From Candidatus Avimicrobium faecavium (lineage in GTDB: Bacteria; Bacillota; Clostridia; Oscillospirales; Ruminococcaceae): a DNA stretch of 35,338 nt. Positions within the stretch are counted from its first letter, which is position 1. Every line of letters starts with the position of its first letter. Positions 9,604 through 17,667 of this stretch are shown piece after piece. The notes beneath the pieces were generated by a model. It was given only the letters and a program-made list of their open reading frames with translations, had not been told where the DNA came from and made no database searches. Location: the NCBI GenBank assembly GCA_904419105.1, contig CAJFQR010000003.1, positions 1-35,338 on the forward strand, in the 5' to 3' direction. A program made the position numbers and the translations under genes.

Positions 9604-9647
9604 GATAAAACAAAACACTACTTCGCTTTGCCAAAATAGTGTTTTGT
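9604..9647 (-). terminator. Terminator-like hairpin between mreB and mreC
   Basis: A perfect 11-bp stem ACAAAACACTA / TAGTGTTTTGT with a 16-nt loop, followed on the minus strand by TTTATCC. It lies about 25 bp after the mreB stop codon and inside the operon, so it may act as a partial terminator or an mRNA-processing or protection site. Confidence 0.55.
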
Positions 9648-9672
9648 CTCATCTTCAGTTGATCCGGACGCC

Positions 9673-10704
9673 TTACAGGCTGCTGTCCTCGTTGTCGAGG
9701 ACCTCCCGCAGGGTGTCCAGGTTGTCCAGCACGGTGCCGGTGCCCAGGGCGACGCAGTCCAGCGGGCTGTCCGCCACGCGCACCGAGATGCCGGTCTCTC
9801 TCTCCACCAGCTTGTCCAGGCCGCGCAGCAGCGCGCCGCCGCCGGTGAGGACGATGCCGTTGTCGATGATATCCGCCGACAGCTCCGGCGGTGTCTTCTC
9901 CAGCGTGCCCTTGATGGCATCCACCACCGAGGAGAGCGGATCGGCCAGTGCCTCCCGGATCTCCTCCGGATAGACATCGATGTTCTTGGGCAGGCCGTCC
10001 GCCAGATTGCGGCCCTTGATGGTAATCGGGGCCTCCCCCTCATAGGGGAAGGCAGAGCCGATCTTGATCTTGATCTCCTCGGCGGTGCGTTCACCGATAA
10101 GCAGATAGTACTTCTTCTTGATGTACTGGACGATGGCGTCGTCGAACTTGTCGCCGCCGACCCGCACCGACCGGGCGGAGACGATGCCCCCGAGGGAGAT
10201 CACCGCCACCTCGCTGGTGCCGCCGCCGATATCCACTACCATGCTGCCCTGAGGCTCCGCCACCGGCAGCCCGGCACCGATGGCCGCAGCCATCGGTTCC
10301 TCGATGATGGCCACCTTGCGGGCGCCTGCCTTGATGGTGGCCTCCCGAACCGCCCGGCGCTCCACCGCAGTGACACCGGAGGGGATGCAGACCACCACAT
10401 TCGGCCGGGAGAAGAAGGAGTTGTTGGTCACCTTCTTGATGAAGATCTGCAGCATATTGGCAGTGATGTCAAAGTCCGCGATGACGCCGTCCTTGAGCGG
10501 GCGCACCGCCACGATGGAACCGGGGGTACGGCCGATGACATCCTTGGCCTCCTGGCCCACATAGCGCACCGTATCGGTGCGGGTATCCACCGCTACCACC
10601 GACGGCTCACGCAGGATGATGCCCTCCCCACGCATAAAGACCAGCGTGTTTGCCGTACCGAGATCGATTCCTATATCTTTTCCGAATGAAAAAATCGGAC
10701 GCAT
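9673..10704 (-). CDS. mreB: Rod shape-determining protein MreB (actin-like)
   Basis: Bacterial actin homologue that forms membrane-bound filaments and guides side-wall synthesis; 343 residues, the usual length. The nucleotide-binding motifs of the actin/Hsp70 fold are clear: phosphate 1 DIGIDLGTANTLVF (9-22), phosphate 2 VDIGGGTSEVAVISL, and adenosine-binding LTGGGALLRGLDKL. The N-terminus MRPIFSF is short and could carry the membrane contact. The ATG at 10704 is preceded by AAGGGG at about 12 nt, somewhat far. It has its own consensus promoter (10822-10850), about 110 bp upstream, and is the first gene of mreB-mreC-mreD-PBP2. Confidence 0.98.
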   Translation of the reverse strand: MRPIFSFGKDIGIDLGTANTLVFMRGEGIILREPSVVAVDTRTDTVRYVGQEAKDVIGRTPGSIVAVRPLKDGVIADFDITANMLQIFIKKVTNNSFFSRPNVVVCIPSGVTAVERRAVREATIKAGARKVAIIEEPMAAAIGAGLPVAEPQGSMVVDIGGGTSEVAVISLGGIVSARSVRVGGDKFDDAIVQYIKKKYYLLIGERTAEEIKIKIGSAFPYEGEAPITIKGRNLADGLPKNIDVYPEEIREALADPLSSVVDAIKGTLEKTPPELSADIIDNGIVLTGGGALLRGLDKLVERETGISVRVADSPLDCVALGTGTVLDNLDTLREVLDNEDSSL

Positions 10705-10793
10705 TTTGATTTGTTTCCCCTTTCACTTCCGCAAATAAACCTGCCATCGAAAAAACAGCGTCAGCCGCCAAGCGGCCCGCCGGACGATCGACT

Positions 10794-10817
10794 GTTCCGC
10801 GTGTGTACACGCTTCGA
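10794..10817 (-). other. Hairpin at the 5' end of the mreB transcript
   Basis: The arms GTTC..GCGTG and CACGC..GAAC fold with small bulges around a TGTA loop. It begins within a few bases of the expected transcription start and may stabilise the mRNA 5' end. Confidence 0.4.
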
Positions 10818-10821
10818 ACCT

Positions 10822-10850
10822 ATTATACAATGGCTGGACGGTTTTCTCAA
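10822..10850 (-). promoter_or_regulatory. Sigma-A promoter of mreB
   Basis: Minus strand -35 TTGAGA (10845-10850) and -10 TATAAT (10822-10827), spacer 17 bp. It lies in the maf-mreB gap, so the shape genes can be transcribed apart from the upstream maf operon. Confidence 0.85.
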
Positions 10851-10876
10851 CCGCAAAACCCCGTTTCGAAAAAAGT

Positions 10877-11464
10877 TTACATTCTTTCCGTCCGCTGCCG
10901 CAGCGGCACGCCCTGTTCTCGGAGCAGCTCGTAGAGGCGGCGCACCGGCAGCCCCATCACCGTATAGAAATCTCCATCGATGCCGGTGATGAACCGGCTG
11001 CCCAGCCCCTGGATCCCGTAGGCCCCGGCCTTGTCCAGCGGTTCCCCGGTGGCGGCGTACCAGCGGGCCTCGGCCTCGGTCACCGGGGCAAAGGCCACCT
11101 CGGTGGTGACGGTGTCCGCCCGTTCACCATCGCCGTCCACCAGCGCAATACCGGTGTGCACCCGATGCCGCCGCCCGGAGAGGGCCAGCAGCATCTGCAC
11201 TGCCTCCCGTTCCCCGGCGGGCTTGCCCAGGATCTTTCCATCCAGATCCACCACCGTGTCCGCCCCGATGACCAGTGCCCCGGGACAGCGTCCGGCCACC
11301 TCTCTGGCCTTGCGCAGCGCCAGCAGCCGCACTGCGTCCGCCGGCGGCGTACCCCAGGGCAGCGATTCGTCGGCGCCGGAGGGCACCACCTCAAACCGTT
11401 CCACCAGCAGCCCGAGCAGCTCCTGCCGCCGGGGGCTGGCGCTTGCCAGTATGATCTTGTCCAT
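10877..11464 (-). CDS. maf: Maf-family nucleotide pyrophosphatase
   Basis: House-cleaning enzyme that hydrolyses non-canonical or modified nucleoside triphosphates such as dTTP, UTP and methylated forms to monophosphates; 195 residues. Diagnostic features are the N-terminal ILASASPRRQELL (5-17), the GADTVV segment with the catalytic aspartate (D69), the GKP loop (about 80-82), and KAGAYGIQGLG further on. The last gene of the zapA-U32-dut-DUF4321-maf run, 12 bp after DUF4321, with GGAGG before the ATG. A maf gene directly upstream of mreB is a common Firmicute arrangement. Confidence 0.95.
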   Translation of the reverse strand: MDKIILASASPRRQELLGLLVERFEVVPSGADESLPWGTPPADAVRLLALRKAREVAGRCPGALVIGADTVVDLDGKILGKPAGEREAVQMLLALSGRRHRVHTGIALVDGDGERADTVTTEVAFAPVTEAEARWYAATGEPLDKAGAYGIQGLGSRFITGIDGDFYTVMGLPVRRLYELLREQGVPLRQRTERM

Positions 11465-11476
11465 CGTATCCCTCCG

Positions 11477-11743
11477 TCAGATCTTTTTCAGCGCCCAGCG
11501 GTAGCCGAACAGCGACAGGATGATGCAGCCCACCTGGGCGATGTTGAGCTCCATCTCCAGCCCGAGGGAGAGCCGCACCACCGCCAGATCGAGAAAGGCC
11601 GGGCTGGCTGTGGGGATCCCGATGGTCTCCCCGTAGGCCAGCCAGGAGAGCATCGGCACTCCGGCGGCCACCGAGGCGATCAGCGAACCCACCATCGCCC
11701 CGGCCAGGATGAAGAAGAGCAGCAGGATGTTTTTCTTGAGCAT
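11477..11743 (-). CDS. DUF4321 family small membrane protein
   Basis: An 88-residue protein with an N-terminal membrane helix (NILLLFFILAGAMVGSLIASV) and a second hydrophobic C-terminal segment (IAQVGCIILSLFGYRWAL). The pattern LKK..LLFF..GA..GSL, then SWLAYGE..G and LDLAVVRLSLGLEMELN, fits the DUF4321 family, which is typically found beside maf in Clostridia. Function is unknown. The start at 11743 has AGGAGG 9 nt upstream; the frame remains open to 11767 without a better site. It begins 4 bp after the dut stop. Confidence 0.8.
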   Translation of the reverse strand: MLKKNILLLFFILAGAMVGSLIASVAAGVPMLSWLAYGETIGIPTASPAFLDLAVVRLSLGLEMELNIAQVGCIILSLFGYRWALKKI

Positions 11744-11747
11744 CGCG

Positions 11748-12191
11748 TTATCCCTCCTTTGCCGCAAGGCCGGTGGAGCCGAAGCCCTGCTCCCCTCTGG
11801 CGGAGGGGCCCAGGTCCTCGGTGAGCTCCAGCGGCGGGGTCAGCGCCGGCACCACCACCATCTGGGCGATGCGGTCGCCCGGACGCACGGTAAAGGGCAC
11901 CGCCGACTGGTTGCGCAGCGGCACCCGGATCTCCCCGCGGTAGTCCCAGTCGATGACGCCGACGGCGTTGGCCGGGACGATGCCGTGGTGAGCCCCCAGC
12001 CCGCTGCGGCCAAACACCAGCCCCACTGCCCCCTCCGGCAGTGCAAAGCCAACGCCGGTGGGGATCAGCAGCGACTGCCCCGGTTCGATCACCACCGGGG
12101 CGGGCAGATCGGCGGCGAGGTCGTAGCCGCCGCTGCCGGCGGTGGCCCGGACCGGGAGCACTGCCGTCGTGGAAAACTTTTTGACAAACAT
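11748..12191 (-). CDS. dut: dUTP diphosphatase (trimeric dUTPase)
   Basis: Hydrolyses dUTP to dUMP and pyrophosphate, keeping uracil out of DNA and feeding thymidylate synthesis. The protein has 147 residues, the standard length, with all five family motifs: GYDLAAD (22-28), GRSGLG (61-66), GVIDWDYRGEI (78-88) with catalytic D83, RIAQMVVVP (107-115), and RGEQGFGSTG (132-141). Two positions differ from the usual text: Trp82 instead of a small residue inside motif 3, and Gln in motif 5 where Gly is usual. Neither removes a catalytic residue. The start at 12191 has AGGAG 7 nt before it; a longer frame upstream lacks support. Confidence 0.95.
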   Translation of the reverse strand: MFVKKFSTTAVLPVRATAGSGGYDLAADLPAPVVIEPGQSLLIPTGVGFALPEGAVGLVFGRSGLGAHHGIVPANAVGVIDWDYRGEIRVPLRNQSAVPFTVRPGDRIAQMVVVPALTPPLELTEDLGPSARGEQGFGSTGLAAKEG

Positions 12192-12280
12192 ATCGGATCT
12201 CCTATTCCTGTATAAAAACGCCAAAGTCCCGCCGTCCCAGCGGGAGCGGCGGGCGGCAGATCGTATCAAGAGGCAGGCGC

Positions 12281-14362
12281 TCACAGCACCTCCCGGTAGT
12301 AGAGCCCCCGGGTGCGGGCCTCCGGCTGATAGGCACCGGGCTCACCGGCGTAGGCGGCGGCCACCCGTTCGCAGACCCCCGGAGTTTCCCGTGTAAAGTA
12401 GAGGGTGATAAAGTCAAACCCCCGGAGCTCCTCCGGCCGGTCCGCCAGCCAGAGAGGCACGCTGTTGTACAGGTCGCTGACCTCCCGGCGGCGGCCGTCA
12501 TGGGCGCCGCAGTCCACCGTAAAGGTCACTCCCTTGCGGTCAATCAGGCTCTCGTACCCCCGGCAGGCCCTGCAGCCCTTGGCGGCCTGGATCGGGCAGT
12601 TGCGCAGGGCCATCAGCGGCAGATAGCCGTAGGCAAGGATTCCCTTGGCCAGCCCGCCGTCCAGCCGCCTGGCCTCGCCGAGGTCCAGCTCAAAGCTGAG
12701 CTCGCAGACGCCCAGCCCCAGCCGGGCGCACTCCCGCAGGGCATAGGCATTGGTGACGTTCAGGCTGTACCCGCCCTCGGGCAGCAGTCCGGCCTCCCGG
12801 GCCAGCGTCACCGCCCCAAGGTTGCCGCACCAGGCCCGGCGGACGCCGAGCTCCCCGGCCCGGCGCAGCAGCTCCAGTGCCTTCGGCGCCCCGTCAAAGA
12901 GGATCCTCGGGATCTCGACGATCACCTGATCCGGCCGGACAAAGCCGGAGGCGAGCACATCTTCCGCCTCCTCCAACGGCACCTGGAACTCATTGCAATA
13001 CCCTGCCAGCCGGCGGGTAAGCTGCCCGGCGGAAACTCTTGCCCGAAGCTTCGGCTTGCGGCGGTCGGCGGGGGCGTCCGCCAGACGGGGCACCCGGTCG
13101 GTGAAGGGGTGGGGCTCCACCGCCGACCGCCGGGCGGTGAGCTCCTCCAGCGCCTCCCGGCGCAGTGCGTTCAGCGCCGAAGCCGGCACCAGCAGCCCCG
13201 GGCCGATGGTGCAGTCGATCACCTCGGCGTAATAGGGGGTACCGCCGGTTTTGGCCAGGTTCTGGCGGGCGCGGTCGGCGTCGGTGGGTTTCTTCTCGGC
13301 AAGGAGCGGCGCCTCCCCGGTCACCGTGACGGCATGGCCGTCCCGGTCACGGACGGTGAGGACCACCGCCTCCCCTGCGCCGGCGGTGAATCCCATCGTC
13401 ACCGGCACCAGCGGGTTTTCCTTCGCGTAGAGCTTTTCCAGCTCGCCCAGGACCCCGGCGGCGGAGGTGACATCCTCCTTCTGCCGGCGGCCGAACATCT
13501 CCCGGTCGATCTTCCCGTCGAAGTACCCCTTTGTGAAGCCGCTCCGGGAGAAGATGCTGCGCAGCGTCTCAAAGTCCACCGGTTCCCCCTCTCTGGCCCG
13601 GCGCACGGCGGTGACGGCGGCGGCCACATATTCCGGGCGCTTCATACGGCCTTCAATCTTCAGCGAAGCTACCCCCATGCGGGTCAGCTCGCCGATGCGG
13701 TCGGCCAGCGACAGGTCCTTGAGGGAGAGGGCATATTCCCCGCCGCCGTCGGTGGAGAAGGGCAGGCGGCAGGGCTGGGCGCAGAGCCCCCGGTTGCCGC
13801 TGCGCCCGCCGATCATCGAGCTGAGATAGCACTGGCCGGACACCGACATGCACAGCGCCCCGTGAACGAACACCTCGATCTCCAGCGGGGTGGCGGCGCA
13901 GATGGCAGCAATCTCCCCGGCGGTGAGCTCCCGGGCCAGTACCGCCCGGGAGAAACCCAGCTCCTCACAGAGGCGCACCCCCTCGATGTTGTGGATGCTC
14001 ATCTGGGTGGAGGCGTGGATGGGCAGCGACGGGGCGCACTCCCGCACCATCCGGGCGATGGCCAGGTCCTGGGTGAGCACCGCGTCCACACCGGCCTCAA
14101 CGGCCTGGCGGATGGTATCGATGGCCTCGTCGGTCTCATGCTGGAACATGACGATGTTGATGGTCTGGTAGACCTTCACATCCCGCAGGTGGCAGTATTC
14201 CACCGCCCGCCTGAGCTCCTCGGCGTCAAAGTTCCCGGCGCTGCGGCGGGCGTTCATCCCCTTGCCGCCGAGGTAGACGGCGTCGGCGCCGCACTGCACT
14301 GCGGCAATCAGCGAATCAAAGCTCCCCGCCGGGGCGAGGATCTCCGGTCTTTTCTCTCTCAT
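12281..14362 (-). CDS. U32 family peptidase / RNA hydroxylation protein (TrhP/RlhA-like)
   Basis: A 693-residue protein of the U32 'collagenase-like' family with the C-terminal DUF3656-type extension. The N-terminal TIM-barrel-like part begins EILAPAGSFDSLIAAVQCGADAVYLG in the usual way, and the U32 signature reads EVFVHGALCMSVSGQC at about residues 165-180; conserved cysteines continue in RGLCAQPC and, near the C-terminus, CPIQAAKGCRACRG. Family members TrhP and RlhA are now known to hydroxylate tRNA uridine-34 or 23S rRNA using prephenate-dependent chemistry and an iron-sulfur cluster, so RNA modification is more likely than proteolysis. Which RNA is targeted here cannot be told. The gene follows zapA by 9 bp with AAGGAG before its ATG; the zapA-U32 pairing is conserved in Firmicutes. 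Confidence 0.88.
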   Translation of the reverse strand: MREKRPEILAPAGSFDSLIAAVQCGADAVYLGGKGMNARRSAGNFDAEELRRAVEYCHLRDVKVYQTINIVMFQHETDEAIDTIRQAVEAGVDAVLTQDLAIARMVRECAPSLPIHASTQMSIHNIEGVRLCEELGFSRAVLARELTAGEIAAICAATPLEIEVFVHGALCMSVSGQCYLSSMIGGRSGNRGLCAQPCRLPFSTDGGGEYALSLKDLSLADRIGELTRMGVASLKIEGRMKRPEYVAAAVTAVRRAREGEPVDFETLRSIFSRSGFTKGYFDGKIDREMFGRRQKEDVTSAAGVLGELEKLYAKENPLVPVTMGFTAGAGEAVVLTVRDRDGHAVTVTGEAPLLAEKKPTDADRARQNLAKTGGTPYYAEVIDCTIGPGLLVPASALNALRREALEELTARRSAVEPHPFTDRVPRLADAPADRRKPKLRARVSAGQLTRRLAGYCNEFQVPLEEAEDVLASGFVRPDQVIVEIPRILFDGAPKALELLRRAGELGVRRAWCGNLGAVTLAREAGLLPEGGYSLNVTNAYALRECARLGLGVCELSFELDLGEARRLDGGLAKGILAYGYLPLMALRNCPIQAAKGCRACRGYESLIDRKGVTFTVDCGAHDGRRREVSDLYNSVPLWLADRPEELRGFDFITLYFTRETPGVCERVAAAYAGEPGAYQPEARTRGLYYREVL

Positions 14363-14371
14363 AGCGGCTCC

Positions 14372-14728
14372 TTACAGCTTGGTTTGGCCGTCCTCACTGC
14401 CGCCGAGCATTTCCAGCCGGCGCTTGAGACGGTCGTTCTCCCGCTTGGTCTCGTCCAGCTCGATGCGGGCCAGCGTGGCGTCCTCCAGATAGTCGGTGAG
14501 CTGGGTGCGCATGTTGTCGGCGCTCTCCTCGCTCTTCTTGTAGGCGTTGGCGTAGTTGAGGCAGCAGAGCACCAGCGCGTCGTTCAGGCTCACCCGGTCG
14601 TTGCCGTCCATCAGCTGGCGCACCTGGGAATCGATCTCCCGGCCCAGGGCCAGGACCTTTTCCTCCTCTTCCGGTGTGGCAATGACATAGCGGCTGCCTG
14701 CAATTTCGATCTTTACTTTATTGACCAT
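14372..14728 (-). CDS. zapA: Cell division protein ZapA
   Basis: Small FtsZ-ring-associated protein that bundles FtsZ filaments; 118 residues. The N-terminal globular part (KVKIEIAGSRYVIATPEEEEKV, then LGREIDSQVRQLM) is typical of ZapA. A helix follows with ALVLCCLNYANAYKK, then a long charged coiled coil to the C-terminus (ARIELDETKRENDRLKRRLEML). First gene of the run zapA-U32-dut-DUF4321-maf. GGGAGG lies 10 nt before the ATG, and a TATAAT -10 is present at 14797-14802. Confidence 0.88.
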   Translation of the reverse strand: MVNKVKIEIAGSRYVIATPEEEEKVLALGREIDSQVRQLMDGNDRVSLNDALVLCCLNYANAYKKSEESADNMRTQLTDYLEDATLARIELDETKRENDRLKRRLEMLGGSEDGQTKL

Positions 14729-14796
14729 GGTAACAAATCCTCCCTATCCCTATGCCCCGTGGTCCGACTGCCCGGGGAAAGCTGTCATATAGAGAT

Positions 14797-14802
14797 ATTA
14801 TA
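14797..14802 (-). promoter_or_regulatory. Probable -10 element for the zapA operon
   Basis: A perfect TATAAT on the minus strand, about 70 bp upstream of zapA. The hexamer 17 bp further upstream is T-rich (TTTTTT) and only a weak -35. Confidence 0.5.
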
Positions 14803-14939
14803 GCGTATTTTCCGCCGGCAAAAAAGCCTTTCCTCCTGCTTTCCGGGAAAAAATTCTCCCGCTTCCGGGGGAGCAAAACCCGGCTTTTTTGACACAATAT
14901 GGGCAGAAGCCGCTGCAAGGCTGTAAAGGAGGTTTTTTC

Positions 14940-15494
14940 ATGAAAGGAAAACTGTTGTCCCTGCTGCTCCTGGTGACAGTGCTGCTGGCCGGCTGCACCG
15001 CTGAGGAGCAGCCGTCTCAGGCCACGAATTCCCCGTCGGAGAGCAGCAGCGCCGCCGACGGAGCCGATGGGCAGGAGAGTCCCGGAGATGTGGAGCCCCT
15101 CACCTTCCGGGACGAGACGCTCGGCGTCACCTTCACGCTGCCCGATTCGCTGCGCGGCCATGTCAAAATCACCACCGCCCAAAACGACGCCGGAACCGTC
15201 GACTCGGTGATGGTCTACTATATGCATGAGCCGGGCGACACCGAAAACGACATCCACCTCTTCACCATCGACCTGATGACCACCGCCGACTGGGAAGCCC
15301 TCCAGGCCGAGGGCGGTCCCACCGGTTCGGAGCTTGCCCGCAGCGCCGATGGACGGGTGGCGGTGTACACCACCCTTCAGTCGAACCCGGTGGCGGAGGA
15401 CGATCCCCTCTACGACTTCTTCCAGACGCTGCCAAGCGAGCTGGCCACCGTCACCGAGAGCTTTGCCTTCCTGGATGCCGAAGAAAACGCCTGA
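14940..15494 (+). CDS. Putative lipoprotein of unknown function
   Basis: A 184-residue exported lipoprotein. The signal peptide KGKLLSLLLLVTVLLAGC ends in a lipobox LAGC, so Cys19 should be lipidated. A Ser/Ala/Glu/Gly-rich linker follows (about 22-52). The folded domain begins at PLTFRDETLGVTFTLPDSLRG, a pattern often seen in small beta-rich extracytoplasmic domains that I cannot assign. AAGGAGG lies just before the ATG at 14940; an upstream in-frame start at 14889 would put charged residues before the signal peptide and is rejected. A strong terminator follows at once, so it is probably a single-gene transcript. Confidence 0.8.
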   Translation: MKGKLLSLLLLVTVLLAGCTAEEQPSQATNSPSESSSAADGADGQESPGDVEPLTFRDETLGVTFTLPDSLRGHVKITTAQNDAGTVDSVMVYYMHEPGDTENDIHLFTIDLMTTADWEALQAEGGPTGSELARSADGRVAVYTTLQSNPVAEDDPLYDFFQTLPSELATVTESFAFLDAEENA

Positions 15495-15503
15495 CCCTCA
15501 TAC

Positions 15504-15533
15504 AAAAAAGCGCCCTGTAGCGGGCGCTTTTTT
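15504..15533. terminator. Terminator after the lipoprotein gene
   Basis: AAAAAAGCGCCC-TGTAGC-GGGCGCTTTTTT: a 6-bp GC stem extended by A/T pairs and followed by T. Confidence 0.9.
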
Positions 15534-15560
15534 CTCTGTCTGGCGCCGCAGCCCCGACTG

Positions 15561-15569
15561 TGCTACAAT
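15561..15569 (+). promoter_or_regulatory. Extended -10 promoter of the flavin reductase gene
   Basis: TGC followed by TACAAT (15564-15569) is an extended -10; no good -35 is seen. It lies 50 bp before the ATG at 15619. Confidence 0.5.
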
Positions 15570-15618
15570 AGAGAAAAACGGTCGGCGCAGCCGCGCCCCG
15601 GGAAATGAGGCGTATCCT

Positions 15619-16137
15619 ATGGCACATTTTATTGAAACAGATCCCCAGACCCTGCCGGAAAACTTTATCCGGCGCATCCGGGAGGAGTGGGCGTTGGCAG
15701 CCGCCACCGCCGGCGGCCGCACCAATGCGATGACGGTGAGCTGGGGCGGCATCGGCTGTCTGTGGAATCAGCCGGTGGCCTTCCTCTTTGTGCGGCCCCA
15801 GCGCTACACCTACCAGTTTACCGAGGCGGCAGAGGGCTTCTCCCTCTCCTTCTTCGGGCCCGGGCAGTTCCGCAAGGAGCTCAGTTACTTCGGTACCGTC
15901 TCCGGCCGGGACGAGGACAAGATCGCCGCCACCGGCCTTACGCTGCTGCACCACAAGGGGATCCCCTGTTTTGCCGAGGCGGAGACGGTCCTCCTCTGCC
16001 AGAAGCTCTACGCCCAGGACCTCCGGGAGGACTGTGCCCTGTCGGAACTGGTCACCAGCCAGTACCCGGAGAAGGACTATCACCGGATGTATGTGGGCCG
16101 GATCCTCACGGCACTGCGCCGGGAGGACACCCTGTGA
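15619..16137 (+). CDS. Flavin reductase family protein (FMN-binding split barrel)
   Basis: A 172-residue cytoplasmic protein resembling the flavin reductase-like domain family. Near the N-terminus is the segment RTNAMTVSWGGIGCLWNQPV followed by FLFVRPQRYTYQF, the usual FMN-binding strands and the region where members contact FMN phosphate. The second half includes FGTVSGRDEDKIAATGLTL, also typical. These proteins bind FMN and reduce flavin or unknown acceptors; the substrate is not known. I use the ATG at 15619, with GAGG about 9 nt upstream; the frame is open much further upstream but that part covers the terminator and the preceding gene. Its stop overlaps the start of the next gene (GTGA), so translation is probably coupled. 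Confidence 0.85.
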   Translation: MAHFIETDPQTLPENFIRRIREEWALAAATAGGRTNAMTVSWGGIGCLWNQPVAFLFVRPQRYTYQFTEAAEGFSLSFFGPGQFRKELSYFGTVSGRDEDKIAATGLTLLHHKGIPCFAEAETVLLCQKLYAQDLREDCALSELVTSQYPEKDYHRMYVGRILTALRREDTL

Positions 16138-16877
16138 GCCAGCGCCGGATCACCCTCCTCGATGAGCTGCGGGGGCTGGCGGTGGTGCTGATGGTCTTTT
16201 ACCACACGGCCTACGATGTGGTGTATGTGTTCCACCTCACCGGCAGCGGATGGTTCCGGTCGGCGCCGATGGCACTGCTCCAGCGGTACATTGCCTTCAG
16301 CTTCATCCTCATCGCCGGTACCATGTGCCGCTTCTCCCACAACAACCTGCGCCGGGGCGCCCGGACCTTTCTGTGCGGGATGCTGGTCACCGCCGTCACT
16401 GCCCTGGTGATGCCCTCCCAGCTGATCCTCTTCGGGATCCTGCACTGTCTCGGGGTGGCGATGATGCTCTATCCGCTGCTGGCCCCGCTGGTGGAGCGGC
16501 TGCCGGTGTGGGCCGGCGTCCTCCTTTCGGCGGCGCTCTACCTCCTCACCGCCGGCATCGGCCAGCGGGTGCTGGGCTTTGGTCCCTTTACCGTCCCCCT
16601 GCCGGATGCCCTTTACGACTGTGGTTTTCTCTTCCCGCTGGGGCTGCACCCGCGCATCTTCGCCTCGGCAGACTATTACCCACTGCTGCCGTGGATCTTC
16701 CTCTTCCTGGCCGGCGCCTGCCTCGGTGGCTGGTTCAAAAACGAACGGGTACCGGAGACCTTCTGCCGCTCCCACCTGCCGGCGCTCCAGTGGGTGGGCC
16801 GCCACGCGCTGCCCATCTACCTGCTGCACCAGCCGCTGGCCTATGCGGCGGTGTGGGTGGTGGCCTCCCTTTTGTAA
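16134..16877 (+). CDS. DUF1624 / heparan-alpha-glucosaminide N-acetyltransferase-like membrane protein
   Basis: A 247-residue polytopic membrane protein with about seven hydrophobic helices. The opening RRITLLDELRGLAVVLMVFYHTAYD matches the start of the HGSNAT catalytic (DUF1624) family and related acyltransferases, in which a conserved Asp-Arg-Gly and a His in the first helix are expected. The closing GRHALPIYLLHQPLAYAA is also typical of such acyltransferases. It probably moves an acyl group across or at the membrane; the acceptor is unknown. The GTG start at 16134 overlaps the flavin reductase stop by 4 nt and has GGAGG 7 nt upstream. Whether the two proteins act together is unknown. Confidence 0.8.
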   Translation: MSQRRITLLDELRGLAVVLMVFYHTAYDVVYVFHLTGSGWFRSAPMALLQRYIAFSFILIAGTMCRFSHNNLRRGARTFLCGMLVTAVTALVMPSQLILFGILHCLGVAMMLYPLLAPLVERLPVWAGVLLSAALYLLTAGIGQRVLGFGPFTVPLPDALYDCGFLFPLGLHPRIFASADYYPLLPWIFLFLAGACLGGWFKNERVPETFCRSHLPALQWVGRHALPIYLLHQPLAYAAVWVVASLL

Positions 16878-16978
16878 TTTTGTATATTTCCCTATATTAT
16901 TACAAAATGGACTGTATCTTTCTTTGCGCAATAAAATTTTTTGTCCCAAAATTACTATTCGTATACCTCTCTCACGCA

Positions 16979-17006
16979 AAAACGGCCTCCTTCCGGAGGC
17001 CGTTTT
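16979..17006. terminator. Bidirectional terminator between DUF1624 gene and queT
   Basis: AAAACGGCCTCC-TTCC-GGAGGCCGTTTT: a perfect 12-bp stem including A/T ends, between convergent genes. Confidence 0.9.
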
Positions 17007-17060
17007 GTCTGTCCGATGCGTTCCCGTAACTGGGAGGCGGGATAGAAGTGCAAGTTCCGA

Positions 17061-17615
17061 TCAGCCGCTGACCCGGCTGGTGAGGGTGCCGAACACCCGG
17101 CGGGCGATGCCGGAGCGCTCGAGATAGCGGACCACCGGCAGCCCGATGACGACGCAGGCGATGAACTCGCCCAGGCCGGTGGAACCGAAGTTGAACAGAT
17201 AGACCCGCAGGTCGAAGGTGGGGCTCATCACAGCGGTGAGCTCGGCGCCGATGATGAGGGCGTTGAGCAGCACTGGTGCCAGCGCCGACAGCACCGGCAG
17301 CCCCCGGAAGCGGATGTCCCGCCAGCGGTAGGTGAGCACCGCTGCGATGACGGTGGCGGCGGTGCCGAAGAGGATATCCCAGACGCCGATGATGTTGGTG
17401 CCGACAGCCAGCCCGTAGATGTTGGCCAGCATACAGCCGATGCCAACGCCCCAGATGGCCACCGGCGAGAACACCGGCAGCAGGGTGAATACCTCCGAGA
17501 AGCGCACCTGGATCGGCCCATAGGACAGGGCCGGGAAGGCAGCGCAGAGGGTGACATAGGCAGCAGCGATCAGACCCGCCGCGGCCAGATGCCGTGTGGT
17601 GTACTTGGTAGTCAT
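17061..17615 (-). CDS. queT: QueT family queuosine-precursor transporter
   Basis: An integral membrane protein of 184 residues and about five helices, resembling QueT, the substrate-binding S component of an ECF transporter for a queuosine precursor (preQ1 or queuine). Supporting segments are AALIAAAYVTLCAA-like first helix, SYGPIQVRFSEVFTLLPVFSP, GIGCMLANIYG and WDILFGTAATVIAA. These are the family's usual conserved blocks near the substrate site. No energising ECF genes lie beside it, so it would rely on a shared ECF module elsewhere. AAAGGA lies 10 nt before the ATG. A preQ1-riboswitch-like leader and a good promoter lie upstream, which agrees with the call. Confidence 0.92.
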   Translation of the reverse strand: MTTKYTTRHLAAAGLIAAAYVTLCAAFPALSYGPIQVRFSEVFTLLPVFSPVAIWGVGIGCMLANIYGLAVGTNIIGVWDILFGTAATVIAAVLTYRWRDIRFRGLPVLSALAPVLLNALIIGAELTAVMSPTFDLRVYLFNFGSTGLGEFIACVVIGLPVVRYLERSGIARRVFGTLTSRVSG

Positions 17616-17625
17616 GATTTTGATG

Positions 17626-17667
17626 TCCTTTCGTAGTGTGGTTTATAGTCAGGAACTTGCGACTGAC
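17626..17667 (-). promoter_or_regulatory. preQ1 riboswitch-like element upstream of queT
   Basis: In the queT leader a 5-bp hairpin GTCAG / CTGAC (17663-17667 and 17648-17652) holds a 10-nt loop UCGCAAGUUC. This resembles the preQ1-I aptamer of T. tengcongensis (loop UCGCAGUAAC, also 10 nt between 5-bp arms), including the final loop C that pairs with the ligand. An A-rich tail leads to the ribosome site AAAGGA. The tail (about 21 nt) is longer than in classic preQ1-I, so a class III or divergent type remains possible. No terminator is seen, so control would act on translation. Confidence 0.65.

Noticed and set aside
14889..14939. Longer N-terminus for the lipoprotein at 14940
   Set aside because: It would place charged and Cys-containing residues before the signal peptide, and AAGGAGG sits right before the ATG at 14940.
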